NCBI RefSeq assembly: GCF_001591665.1
Contig: NZ_BCVI01000015.1
Location: 1 to 64,000, forward strand
Length of the DNA stretch: 64,000 nt
Origin: Neobacillus soli NBRC 102451
Lineage (GTDB): Bacteria; Bacillota; Bacilli; Bacillales; Cytobacillaceae
Direction: 5' to 3'
Positions 46,483 through 53,752 of the stretch are shown piece after piece; within the stretch, counting starts at the first letter, position 1; each line of letters starts with the position of its first letter. The position numbers were made by a program, and so were the translations under genes. The notes below the pieces were generated by a model, which had not been told where the DNA came from, searched no databases, and saw nothing but the letters and a program-made list of their open reading frames with translations.

Positions 46483-46524
46483 TTAAATAATCTGTCTAAC
46501 TTTTCGGGGGCACTTCAGAACTAT

Positions 46525-46538
46525 TGACGAGTTTTTGT
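46525..46538 (-). terminator. Right arm of terminator split by the IS
   Basis: TGACGAGTTTTTGT pairs with 45060-45073. Separated from its partner by 1.4 kb, it can no longer form an efficient hairpin for the minus-strand gene at 46550. Confidence 0.8.
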
Positions 46539-46549
46539 GTTTACTATAT

Positions 46550-46846
46550 CTAAGATTTAGTATAACTAAAATCCAACTCGTCCTTTTTTTCATCGTAATC
46601 GACATGTAAATTATGCCCGTTAAAAAACCATAAATCTGTTCCTTCAATAAAAAAGAATAATCCGTCTGCTTCGGTTTTAACAGACATATCAATTGGCTCA
46701 TTATCGACAGTAAAACTGAGTGAAAAGTTCTCTTGCACGGGACTGCTTCCATAAATTTGCGGATAAAATTTTACACTATCTCCTTTTTTTAGCTCAACCT
46801 CATCTTTAAACCACTTTAATGCTTTAGTGCTTATTGTTATTTCCAT
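46550..46846 (-). CDS. HesB-like protein (YneR family)
   Basis: 98 residues. The pattern EITISTKALKWFKDEVELKKGDSVKFYPQIYG ... FSLSFTVDNEP ... LWFFNGHNLHVDYDE matches the HesB-like family represented by B. subtilis YneR. Unlike true A-type Fe-S carriers it has no cysteines, so iron-sulfur binding is doubtful and function unknown. It lies in the accessory block, convergent with the kinase gene. Start ATG at 46846 has only a modest upstream site. Confidence 0.75.
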   Translation of the reverse strand: MEITISTKALKWFKDEVELKKGDSVKFYPQIYGSSPVQENFSLSFTVDNEPIDMSVKTEADGLFFFIEGTDLWFFNGHNLHVDYDEKKDELDFSYTKS

Positions 46847-47164
46847 TATCTACTCACCCTTGATTTATTTTTGAAAAATAAACTAATACCATATATTACA
46901 CTACCTTGAATAGCTTATCCGTTCAACTTTAAGATACTCATCATTTATTTTCCCACCTTGAAATTCCTTTTCGGCAGACAACTCCTACAATAGATTGGGA
47001 GGGCTGAATGGACAAAATTCAGTAGTATTCGGGTTCGATAATTTCCGGCTTGAAATTTTTGCGGAAAAGGTAGAAAATATATACAAGCTTTAAGACATTC
47101 AACTTGAACCAATCCTACTTTAGATATAGTCTTGAGGAGAAGCTTTTAATTAGGAGTGTATGTG
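46847..47164. other. Gene-free interval before ysmB
   Basis: About 320 A/T-rich bases. I see no coding frame, clear promoter or repeat. It marks the right edge of the accessory block, after which B. subtilis-like order resumes. Confidence 0.4.
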
Positions 47165-47614
47165 ATGGAACTCGAAAATCCACAAAAAGTAACTGGGGAC
47201 TTTTTTGCTAATATCGAAAAAGATTTACGCTATATATCTGGGATTATCAAGCAAAAGGGAAGAGAAATGCTCAATAATTATAAGATTACTCCGCCACAAT
47301 TCGTGGCATTGCAATGGCTTTTTGAAGATGGTGACATGACCATCGGCGAGCTTTCCAATAAGATGTATTTGGCATGCAGCACGACAACGGATCTTGTCGA
47401 CCGGATGGAGAAAAATTTACTTGTTGAGCGGGTTAAAAACCCGAATGATCGTCGGGTGGTGAGAATTCACTTGCTTGAAGAGGGTGAGCGAATCATTGAT
47501 GAAGTGATTAAAAAGCGCCAGGTATATCTGGAGGAAGTGTTGACTAATTTTTCAACGGAAGAAATTCAATTACTTCAAACCAACTTAATGAAGCTGCATC
47601 AGGAAATGCGTTAA
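47165..47614 (+). CDS. ysmB: MarR family regulator YsmB
   Basis: 149-residue winged-helix regulator from the ATG at 47165 (TAGGAG upstream; GTG codons at 47156 and 47162 are less well placed). MarR core: FVALQWLFEDGDMTIGELSN, then a recognition helix YLACSTTTDLVDRMEKNLLVER and the wing NPNDRRVVRIHL. Ligand and targets unknown. It precedes racE by 16 bases and is likely co-transcribed. Confidence 0.88.
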   Translation: MELENPQKVTGDFFANIEKDLRYISGIIKQKGREMLNNYKITPPQFVALQWLFEDGDMTIGELSNKMYLACSTTTDLVDRMEKNLLVERVKNPNDRRVVRIHLLEEGERIIDEVIKKRQVYLEEVLTNFSTEEIQLLQTNLMKLHQEMR

Positions 47615-47630
47615 AGAAGAGGCGAGATGA

Positions 47631-48425
47631 TTGAAACAACCAATAGGTGTTATAGATTCCGGTGTTGGTGGATTAACGGTTGCCAAAGAGATAATGAGGC
47701 AGCTGCCGAATGAGAAGATTATCTATTTGGGGGATACCGCCCGTTGCCCATATGGACCAAGAACGATGAAGGAAGTAAAGCGATTTACTTGGGAATTGAC
47801 CACTTTTTTATTAGAAAAAAATATAAAAATGCTTGTCATTGCCTGTAACACGGCAACGGCGGCCGCTCTTGACGAGATCCGCAAGGAATTGCCCATCCCT
47901 GTCCTTGGGGTTATTAATCCAGGAGCACGTGCTGCGATCAAGCGAACGAAAAACTATCGGGTTGGAATTATCGGCACAGATGGAACAGTCAAAAGCGGGG
48001 CCTACGAAAAGGCTTTGAAATCACTGCATAGCCGGCTTTTTGTAAAAAGTCAGGCCTGTCCCAAGTTTGTCCCTCTTGTCGAGAGTAACGAATATGATGG
48101 AACGGTTGCGGAAAGAGTTGTGGATGAGTCCTTAAAACCGATGCTGAATCAAAATTTAGATACGCTTATTTTGGGCTGCACTCATTATCCATTACTCGAA
48201 CCGCTTATAAAAAAAGTCATGGGTGAGTCTGTCAGTGTGATTAGTTCCGGTGATGAGACTGCGCGAGAAATAAGTGCAATCCTCCAGTATAACGGGCACC
48301 TCGACACATGCGAAGAAGAGCCGGAGCATGAATTTTACACCACAGGTTCACGGAGAATCTTTTCAAAAATTGCTTCACAGTGGCTGGGGATTCCGATTAA
48401 TGATGTGAAGAAGATTAAACTATAG
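47631..48425 (+). CDS. racE: Glutamate racemase
   Basis: Supplies D-glutamate for peptidoglycan. 264 residues, TTG start. Aspartate/glutamate racemase motifs: [16 protein letters not shown] (about 4-19), [11 protein letters not shown] with the first catalytic cysteine (about 74), and [13 protein letters not shown] with the second (about 185). It follows ysmB closely and is followed by a terminator whose loop contains one unit of the 21-bp repeat core. Confidence 0.95.
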   Translation: MKQPIGVIDSGVGGLTVAKEIMRQLPNEKIIYLGDTARCPYGPRTMKEVKRFTWELTTFLLEKNIKMLVIACNTATAAALDEIRKELPIPVLGVINPGARAAIKRTKNYRVGIIGTDGTVKSGAYEKALKSLHSRLFVKSQACPKFVPLVESNEYDGTVAERVVDESLKPMLNQNLDTLILGCTHYPLLEPLIKKVMGESVSVISSGDETAREISAILQYNGHLDTCEEEPEHEFYTTGSRRIFSKIASQWLGIPINDVKKIKL

Positions 48426-48460
48426 CAAGGAAACTCGCAAATAAATTTCCTTGCTTTTTT
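48424..48460 (+). terminator. racE terminator with repeat core in its loop
   Basis: AGCAAGGAAA / TTTCCTTGCT, a perfect 10-bp stem with T run. The loop reads CTCGCAAATAAA, matching the core of the 21-bp arrays. Confidence 0.9.
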
Positions 48461-48476
48461 TGTTTGCCAAAACTAA

Positions 48477-48531
48477 GGTGTCAGGCACCACTCGTGGACA
48501 TTTGTCCACGGGCGGTGCCTGACACCTTTTT
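48477..48531 (+). repeat. Long inverted repeat of two GGTGTCAGGCACC arms
   Basis: GGTGTCAGGCACC (48477-48489) and its complement GGTGCCTGACACC (48514-48526) flank a second perfect hairpin CGTGGACA / TGTCCACG (48493-48500 and 48503-48510). Five T residues follow, so it may also work as a terminator. A further GGTGACACC follows at 48532. The layout is that of a paired REP-type element. Confidence 0.8.
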
Positions 48532-48637
48532 GGTGACACCCTTTTTTAAAATTTTGTCCTATTTTTCTGCCTTGGGGCGGTCTAATTTTCTGTGGGGCTC
48601 GTATACATGATAGTACAAACTGTCTTAGGGGGGAATT

Positions 48638-49687
48638 ATGATGTCTAAAAATAAAGGAAAAATCCTAGGTGTGACTGTGCTTAGTTCAACAGTGCTGCTT
48701 TCTGGCTGCGGATTGTTTGGGGCAGAAACAAAGAAGAAAATTGATCCGCCAAAAAGTATGACTGTTGTTGATAAAGATGTAAGTAAGGAAACAACGGCTA
48801 AAGAAAAGGCACAGGCGGAAAATACTGTTAAGACAGAACTTTATCTGGTTGATAAAAACGGCTATGTGGTCCCGCAAACACTGGCGCTTCCAAAAACCAC
48901 TTCGGTTGCTAAACAGGCGCTTGAATATCTAGTGGCGAATGGCCCAGTTGATGAGATGCTCCCAAATGATTTTAAAGCCGTCCTGCCTGAGGATACAGAT
49001 CTTACGGTCGACGTTAAAGAAGGCGTCGCAACGGTTAATTTTTCAAAAGAATTTAAGAATTACGAGCCTAAGGATGAGATGAAAATTCTTCAATCGGTTA
49101 CCTGGACGCTGACGCAATTCAATAATGTGAAATCAGTGAAGCTGAAAATGAATGGTCATCCGCTTACGGAAATGCCTGTTAATGGAACCCCTATTAGCGA
49201 AAATCTTTCAAGAGCCTCAGGCATCAATTTTGATACCAAGGATGTAGTCGATATTACCAATACGAAACCAATGACCGTTTATTATATTGGCGGTGAAGAA
49301 GGCGCCTACTACTATGTGCCGGTAACAAGGAGGGTAAACAACAGCGAAAAGGATAATTATGCGGCAGTCGTTAACGAATTGATCAAGGGACCTAATGATC
49401 AATCCCTTGTGTCTCAGTTTATGTCTGATGTAAAGCTGCTTGAGGCGCCTAAATATGAGGATGGAAAGGTTACCTTGAACTTTAATGAGAATATTTTTGG
49501 AAGCTTTGAAGAAAAGGAAATTTCTCAGTCTTTATTAGATGCGCTCGTTCTTTCCTTAACCGAGCAGCAAGGAGTAGAAAAAGTCGCAATACAGGTTAAT
49601 GGGAAAGCAGAATTGAAAAATGATAAAGGGAAAAAATTATCTGAACCGGTTACTCGTCCAGAAAAAGTCAACACAGGTAGTTTTTAA
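48638..49687 (+). CDS. gerM: Germination/sporulation lipoprotein GerM
   Basis: Sporulation lipoprotein needed in B. subtilis for efficient sporulation and germination. 349 residues; signal peptide with lipobox LLSGC (Cys24), an acidic/lysine linker, then two GerMN domains (about 65-185 and 210-335), each with a V-x-YF/LV strand and PN/GP-type turn (VANGPVDEMLP, LIKGPNDQS). Start ATG at 48638 or 48641, both after GGGGGG. A sigma-E-like -10 (TATACATG near 48602) is possible but weak. Confidence 0.92.
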   Translation: MMSKNKGKILGVTVLSSTVLLSGCGLFGAETKKKIDPPKSMTVVDKDVSKETTAKEKAQAENTVKTELYLVDKNGYVVPQTLALPKTTSVAKQALEYLVANGPVDEMLPNDFKAVLPEDTDLTVDVKEGVATVNFSKEFKNYEPKDEMKILQSVTWTLTQFNNVKSVKLKMNGHPLTEMPVNGTPISENLSRASGINFDTKDVVDITNTKPMTVYYIGGEEGAYYYVPVTRRVNNSEKDNYAAVVNELIKGPNDQSLVSQFMSDVKLLEAPKYEDGKVTLNFNENIFGSFEEKEISQSLLDALVLSLTEQQGVEKVAIQVNGKAELKNDKGKKLSEPVTRPEKVNTGSF

Positions 49688-49720
49688 AAAAAGTTTTTTG
49701 TTATACTATATAGTGACAAT

Positions 49721-49757
49721 GAAAGAGGTTGGCTAAGATGGCCGCCTCTTCTTTATT
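49721..49757 (+). terminator. gerM terminator
   Basis: AAGAGGTTGGC and GGCCGCCTCTT form an imperfect stem followed by a T-rich tract. Confidence 0.75.
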
Positions 49758-49766
49758 TGCTATAAT
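49758..49766 (+). promoter_or_regulatory. Extended -10 promoter of rph
   Basis: TGCTATAAT is a perfect extended -10, 46 bases before the rph start. Confidence 0.55.
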
Positions 49767-49812
49767 TAAAAAATAGTAAGGGTTAGCCTTACTCTGAAGG
49801 AGGAAGTAAAAA

Positions 49813-50568
49813 GTGCGTGTTGATGGAAGAGAGCCGTTGCAACTAAGGCCCATACATATTGAAACAAATTATTTAATGCATCCGGAAGGTTCTGTCCTTA
49901 TTTCAGTAGGGAATACAAAGGTGATTTGTTCGGCGAGTATTGAGGATAGGGTTCCTCACTTTATGAGAGGAGAAGGCAAAGGCTGGATTACGGCCGAATA
50001 TTCGATGCTGCCACGTGCCACAGATACGAGAAACATTCGCGAATCGTCAAAAGGGAAGGTTTCCGGACGAACCATGGAAATTCAACGTTTAATTGGCCGT
50101 GCCCTTCGAGCGATTGTCGATCTGAGTGCAATTGGCGAAAAAACGGTTTGGATAGATTGTGATGTTATCCAAGCGGATGGCGGAACACGAACAGCCTCAA
50201 TTACAGGTGCATTTGTTGCCATGACGATAGCCTTAAATAATTTGGCGGAGAAAAAGTCTCTTTCCAAGTTTCCGATTACTGATTATTTAGCGGCAACCAG
50301 TGTCGGCATTCTACAAAATAACCAAACCGTTCTTGATTTAAACTACGCCGAAGATTCTAAGGCCCAAGTCGATATGAATGTGGTCATGACGGGAAATGGC
50401 GAATTTGTTGAACTGCAGGGGACAGGTGAGGAATCGACCTTTTCTTATGAACAGCTTCAAGGGCTGCTAGGTGCTGCCCAAGAAGGGCTTATGAACCTAT
50501 TTGAACAACAAAAAGAGGCACTCGGTGAAGAAATAACGAAAAAAATTGAAGCTAGAAGAAAGAAATAG
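49813..50568 (+). CDS. rph: Ribonuclease PH
   Basis: Phosphorolytic 3'-5' exoribonuclease that trims tRNA 3' ends. 251 residues, GTG start after AAGGAGG. The RNase PH fold is evident: [35 protein letters not shown]-like [38 protein letters not shown] and [19 protein letters not shown]. It ends with a lysine-rich tail. A 21-bp array follows. Confidence 0.96.
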   Translation: MRVDGREPLQLRPIHIETNYLMHPEGSVLISVGNTKVICSASIEDRVPHFMRGEGKGWITAEYSMLPRATDTRNIRESSKGKVSGRTMEIQRLIGRALRAIVDLSAIGEKTVWIDCDVIQADGGTRTASITGAFVAMTIALNNLAEKKSLSKFPITDYLAATSVGILQNNQTVLDLNYAEDSKAQVDMNVVMTGNGEFVELQGTGEESTFSYEQLQGLLGAAQEGLMNLFEQQKEALGEEITKKIEARRKK

Positions 50569-50611
50569 ACCCTTTTTGGTAATGGGTTTGAACTAACTGC
50601 CGGGTGGAGTG

Positions 50612-50757
50612 GCTTGACTTGCGGATAAGCGGCTTTTACTTGTGGATGGGTGCTTCCAACTTGCGGATAAGCGGCTTTATTTGCGGATAGACGCACCCAA
50701 CTGGCAGATAAGCGGTTCTAACTTGCGGATAGGCGACTTTGACCTGCGGAAAGAACC
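50612..50757 (+). repeat. 21-bp tandem array 4 (TTGCGGATAAGCGG type)
   Basis: GCGGATA or variants at 50621, 50642, 50663, 50683, 50704, 50725 and 50746, spaced 21, 21, 20, 21, 21 and 21 bases. The unit is CTTGCGGATAAGCGG plus variable bases. It occupies the gap between rph and rdgB. Seven-residue periodic frames seen here are not genes. Confidence 0.88.
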
Positions 50758-50836
50758 CTTTCCATGCAAAAAAAGAATTAAGTTTGTGCAAGCATTATAT
50801 TTTCAAAATAGATTTATAAAATAAGAGGCGATTGAT

Positions 50837-51448
50837 ATGAAAGAAGTTATTATTGCTACTAAAAATCCTGGTAAGGCGAGAGAATTTGAGCATATTTTTG
50901 CGCCAAGAGGTATCGAAGTTCGAACATTGCTTGATTTTCCTGAAATTCCTGATGTCGAAGAAACCGGTAAGACCTTTGAAGAAAATGCGATCCTGAAGGC
51001 AGAAGCTGTTTCCCAGGCACTCAATAAAATGGTGATTGGCGATGATTCCGGTTTAATGGTGGACTCTCTTGAAGAACGGCCGGGAATTTATTCGGCACGC
51101 TATGCTGGAGAACCAAAAAATGACCAGAACAATACCGATAAAGTCTTGTCTGAATTAAAGGACGTTTCGGATGAAGAGAGGACCGCAAGATTTTACTGCG
51201 CCCTAGCTGTTGCCATCCCTGGCAAAAAAACACTAACAGTGTCAGGCACCGTAGAAGGTCGCATTCTTGAAGCGCGCCGCGGGACAAATGGGTTCGGCTA
51301 TGATCCGGTTTTTTATGTGCCTTCGATGGGTCTGGCAATGGCTGAATTATCTGCGGATGAGAAAAATAAAATCAGCCACCGTGCGAATGCATTAAAGAAG
51401 CTAGATGTGGTCCTTGATTCTATTTTAGAAAGAGCAGAGCAGTCATGA
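50837..51448 (+). CDS. rdgB: Non-canonical purine NTP pyrophosphatase
   Basis: Hydrolyses ITP, dITP and XTP to keep deaminated bases out of DNA and RNA (HAM1/RdgB family; ysnA in B. subtilis). 203 residues: [17 protein letters not shown] (about 4-20), [13 protein letters not shown] (about 44-56), [24 protein letters not shown] (about 69-92), and [13 protein letters not shown] (about 153-165), the usual substrate loops. It overlaps ysnB by 4 bases. Codons for TVSGT at 51235-51250 contain the dispersed 12-mer GTGTCAGGCACC. Confidence 0.95.
   Translation: MKEVIIATKNPGKAREFEHIFAPRGIEVRTLLDFPEIPDVEETGKTFEENAILKAEAVSQALNKMVIGDDSGLMVDSLEERPGIYSARYAGEPKNDQNNTDKVLSELKDVSDEERTARFYCALAVAIPGKKTLTVSGTVEGRILEARRGTNGFGYDPVFYVPSMGLAMAELSADEKNKISHRANALKKLDVVLDSILERAEQS
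51239..51250 (+). repeat. GTGTCAGGCACC inside rdgB
   Basis: Twelve of the 13 bases of the dispersed palindrome, read as V-S-G-T in the same frame as the copy inside pheT. Confidence 0.45.
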
Positions 51449-51963
51449 GCAAGGTTTTGATTGTGAGTGATAGCCATGGAATGACGAGAGAGCTTGAAGT
51501 TCTAAGGGAGCGGCATTTGCAAGAGGTTGATTTGATGATTCATTGCGGCGACTCACAATTGATGCCTGACGATAAAGCGATGTCCGGCTATTTAACAGTA
51601 ATGGGCAACTGTGATTTCGGGGGCAGGTTTCCATTGGAGACTATTTCTGAAATTTCGGGGCGGAAATTCTTCATTACTCACGGGCATCGGTATTCTGTCA
51701 AATCTACTTTAATGAATTTAAAATATAAGGCACAGGAAGTCAATGCTGATATTGTCTGCTTTGGCCACTCGCACATCTTAGGTGCGGAAGTGATTGAAGG
51801 TACCTTATTTTTAAATCCAGGCAGCATTCGTCTTCCACGAGAGCGCCCTGAAAAGACTTATGTCATTCTGGATTTAATCGACGATAAAATTAAGATGTCC
51901 GTGTTTGAAGCGAATGGGCGGGAAATGGTGGACTTAGCGTGTGAGTTTGTATTGCCAAAATGA
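51445..51963 (+). CDS. ysnB: YfcE/YsnB-type metallophosphoesterase
   Basis: 172-residue calcineurin-like phosphodiesterase of the MJ0936/YfcE family. Metal ligands lie in VSDSHG (about 6-11), HCGDS (about 33-37), GNCDF (about 53-57), THGHRY (about 75-80) and [13 protein letters not shown], followed by [10 protein letters not shown]. Natural substrate unknown. The ATG overlaps the rdgB stop (ATGA), indicating translational coupling. Confidence 0.9.
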   Translation: MSKVLIVSDSHGMTRELEVLRERHLQEVDLMIHCGDSQLMPDDKAMSGYLTVMGNCDFGGRFPLETISEISGRKFFITHGHRYSVKSTLMNLKYKAQEVNADIVCFGHSHILGAEVIEGTLFLNPGSIRLPRERPEKTYVILDLIDDKIKMSVFEANGREMVDLACEFVLPK

Positions 51964-51964
51964 T

Positions 51965-51984
51965 GGGGCCCCCGCCCCTTTTTC
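51965..51984 (+). terminator. rdgB-ysnB terminator
   Basis: GGGGC-CCCC-GCCCC hairpin directly after the stop codon, followed by five T residues. Confidence 0.8.
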
Positions 51985-52064
51985 TTTTAAAAAAACTTTT
52001 TAATTACCTGTTGACTTTTTGATATTAGGGTAATATAATAAATCTTGTCTTAAAAAATAAATAT

Positions 52065-52428
52065 GTCCCAGTAGCTCAGCTGGATAGAGCAACGCCCTTC
52101 AAGAAAATAGGAGCCTTTATAGGGAAACAAGAACCTATAAAGTGGACGACACTATATCGGTGAAGCCTTAACAGATCATGCTGATGGTAATACCGAGGAA
52201 ACTTACGCCTTTTACAAGGAAGAGAAACCCTGAATGACTGACCATGGTCGGTGGTAAGGATTTTGAAAAATAATCGTTAATGATTATCGTGAGGTTCCGT
52301 AGAGACTACACGTGTCGCACCTGAAATGGTGAAGATATAGTCCAGACCACAAACAGCATTTGTTTGGTGACGAAAGTCATAGTGGTAAGCTAAGGCGTGG
52401 GTCGGGAGTTCGAATCTCTCCTGGGACG
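52065..52428 (+). tRNA. tRNA-Arg(UCU), interrupted by an intron
   Basis: Exon 1 (52065-52099) gives the acceptor 5' strand GTCCCAG, D arm GCTC-AGCTGGATA-GAGC and anticodon stem ACGCC with CTT. Exon 2 (52390-52428) gives CTAA, GGCGT, variable loop, T arm GGGAG-TTCGAAT-CTCTC, acceptor CTGGGAC and discriminator G. Joined, the seven-base loop is CTTCTAA, i.e. anticodon TCT (Arg, AGA codons), and all stems pair. No CCA is encoded. The gene would be unreadable without precise removal of 52100-52389. A promoter-like A/T-rich stretch precedes it. Confidence 0.93.
52100..52389 (+). ncRNA. Group I intron in the tRNA-Arg anticodon
   Basis: The 290-nt insert follows a U (last exon base) and ends in G, as group I introns require. 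Core pairings: P2 CTTTATAGG/CCTATAAAG (52115-52123, 52134-52142); P3 CGACAC/GTGTCG (52147-52152, 52312-52317); P4 TCGGT/ACCGA (52157-52161, 52192-52196); P6 CTTAC/GTAAG (52202-52206, 52254-52258); P7 GACTA/TAGTC (52304-52308, 52338-52342) within the signature AGAGACTACACGTG and AAGATATAGTCC; P8 CACC/GGTG (52318-52321, 52328-52331); P9-type CAAACA/TGTTTG; and a GAC-GAAA-GTC tetraloop hairpin. P1 is weak: CTT/GAG with a terminal U-G pair. No endonuclease gene is present. Confidence 0.92.
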
Positions 52429-52466
52429 TTATTTTCTTGTACCATCTAAAATACATACCAAAATTT

Positions 52467-52495
52467 AAACTCACCACGATTGGTGAGTTTTTTTT
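52467..52495 (+). terminator. tRNA-Arg terminator
   Basis: AAACTCACCA-CGAT-TGGTGAGTTT, a perfect 10-bp stem with a T run. Confidence 0.93.
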
Positions 52496-52549
52496 GTCTT
52501 TTATTTATGCTACACTATTTTCCAACGACATGCCAAAGGGACGGATTTT

Positions 52550-53584
52550 ATGAAAAAACGGGAGCAAGCAAAAAGAATAGATAATGTGATCTTTTTTCCC
52601 GGGCTTGAAAAAAGATTAACAAACAAAGGCCTTGAGAGCCTTGAAAAGAAAAAATTCAATGAAGCCATCAACCTTTTGGAAGAAGCGAAGGAGCTTGACT
52701 CCGAGAATGATGATATTTTAATCGGCCTAGTGCTTGCCTATTTTGAAGCAGGTTCTTTTAAAAAAGCAAAACAGCTAGCGAATGAAATGCTTCTAAAAGG
52801 AATCGGTGAATATTTTCAAATGGTCGACCTCTATTTAACGGTACTCATTCAACTTCATGAATATCAGGAAATCGTAGCGACGATCGAAGCCCTATTTGAA
52901 GAAAAAGAGATTCCAGAGGATAAACATGATCATTTTCTAACCATCCTTCAATTCAGCCGGCGCATGGCGGAGAACCGCCAGTCTCAACTGGACATAAACG
53001 ACAACGCCCATGAGGAAGAAACCACTGCCCAAGGGCTCAACCTTTTTTCTATTAAAAATCTAAACGAGCAAATGCAGGTAGCTTCCAATTTGGCAGAGAA
53101 AAACATCCGACCTTATGCAGCAGAAATAGCCGACTATTTAAAAGCGGAGGAAGGTCATCCCTTTTTAAAAACAATCCTGTTAACTCTTTTAAAAGAGCAG
53201 GAAATCGACCGGGAATTAGTAGTGAGGAAATTCGCGATGGAAGGAAAAGTCATTCCAACACAGCTTCCGGAAGTCAGAGTGCAGCCAAGAATGATAGCGA
53301 TAAAGAATTTATTAGAGAATCAATTGGAAAATAATAACCCTGTTCTTTTTGAAAATACGATTGGAATGGTTGACCGGATTTTTTTCCTATGCTATCCGTT
53401 CGAATTTGAACCAGAAAGCCCCGCAGCATGGGCGGGAGCCTTTCATCTACTTGCGGAGGAATACCATGGCTTAGATCCAGAGATAGGGAAGATTGCAAGG
53501 GACTATTCTATTTCGGAAAAAGAAATTGGACAGGCAATCGTTAAAATAGAGGAAATTGAAAAAAATTCTTCGCCCAATATATAG
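52550..53584 (+). CDS. ysoA: TPR-repeat protein YsoA
   Basis: 344-residue soluble protein. Tetratricopeptide-like helices (about 15-140: GLESLEKKKFNEAINLLEEAKELDSENDDI, LAYFEAGSFKKAKQLANEML) are followed by a helical C-terminal domain of about 200 residues without recognised motifs. Matches B. subtilis YsoA in type and place, upstream of tig. Probably a scaffold; role unknown. Confidence 0.8.
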   Translation: MKKREQAKRIDNVIFFPGLEKRLTNKGLESLEKKKFNEAINLLEEAKELDSENDDILIGLVLAYFEAGSFKKAKQLANEMLLKGIGEYFQMVDLYLTVLIQLHEYQEIVATIEALFEEKEIPEDKHDHFLTILQFSRRMAENRQSQLDINDNAHEEETTAQGLNLFSIKNLNEQMQVASNLAEKNIRPYAAEIADYLKAEEGHPFLKTILLTLLKEQEIDRELVVRKFAMEGKVIPTQLPEVRVQPRMIAIKNLLENQLENNNPVLFENTIGMVDRIFFLCYPFEFEPESPAAWAGAFHLLAEEYHGLDPEIGKIARDYSISEKEIGQAIVKIEEIEKNSSPNI

Positions 53585-53593
53585 GCTTCGCTG

Positions 53594-53621
53594 TTGAAAG
53601 AAAACAAACCTATGTTATAAT
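53594..53621 (+). promoter_or_regulatory. Promoter of tig
   Basis: TTGAAA (53594-53599), 16-base spacer, TATAAT (53616-53621) preceded by TGT (extended -10). Leader of about 125 nt before the start codon. Confidence 0.75.
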
Positions 53622-53752
53622 GTAGGGGTTGCATTGTGTAAAAAATACATTTTACATTTAAAAAACTGGAAAAATGGCTTGATGGACAAGACATATTCCG
53701 ACTCAAATTCGTTACGAATGATATGAGAATAGATTGTTGGAGGGAAAAAGGT

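Larger units (their letters stand above)
45077..46517 (+). mobile_element. IS3 family (IS150-type) insertion sequence
   Basis: Complete 1441-bp element. The 25-bp terminal inverted repeats begin TGAGCTGCACCCC at 45077 and, on the other strand, TGAAGTGCCCCCG ending at 46517; both end in GTTAGACA, 19 of 25 positions matching. GAA is duplicated at 45074-45076 and 46518-46520, the 3-bp target duplication expected of this group. Two overlapping-type frames with an A6G slippery site code for OrfA and OrfB. Intact ends and frames suggest recent, possibly active, insertion. Confidence 0.95.

Noticed and set aside
46847-47164. Remnant gene in the interval before ysmB
   Set aside because: All frames are broken and no recognisable protein segment was found.
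50457-50824. Frames on both strands between rph and rdgB with seven-residue periodicity
   Set aside because: Again products of the 21-bp array, overlapping flanking genes and lacking start signals.
52100-52389. Group II intron or simple insertion as alternatives
   Set aside because: No GTGYG start, no domain V motif; the P3, P4, P7 and P8 pairings and terminal G point to group I.
52277-52477. Minus-strand frame over the intron, considered as a homing endonuclease
   Set aside because: It crosses the intron core, tRNA exon and terminator and has no LAGLIDADG, GIY-YIG or HNH pattern.
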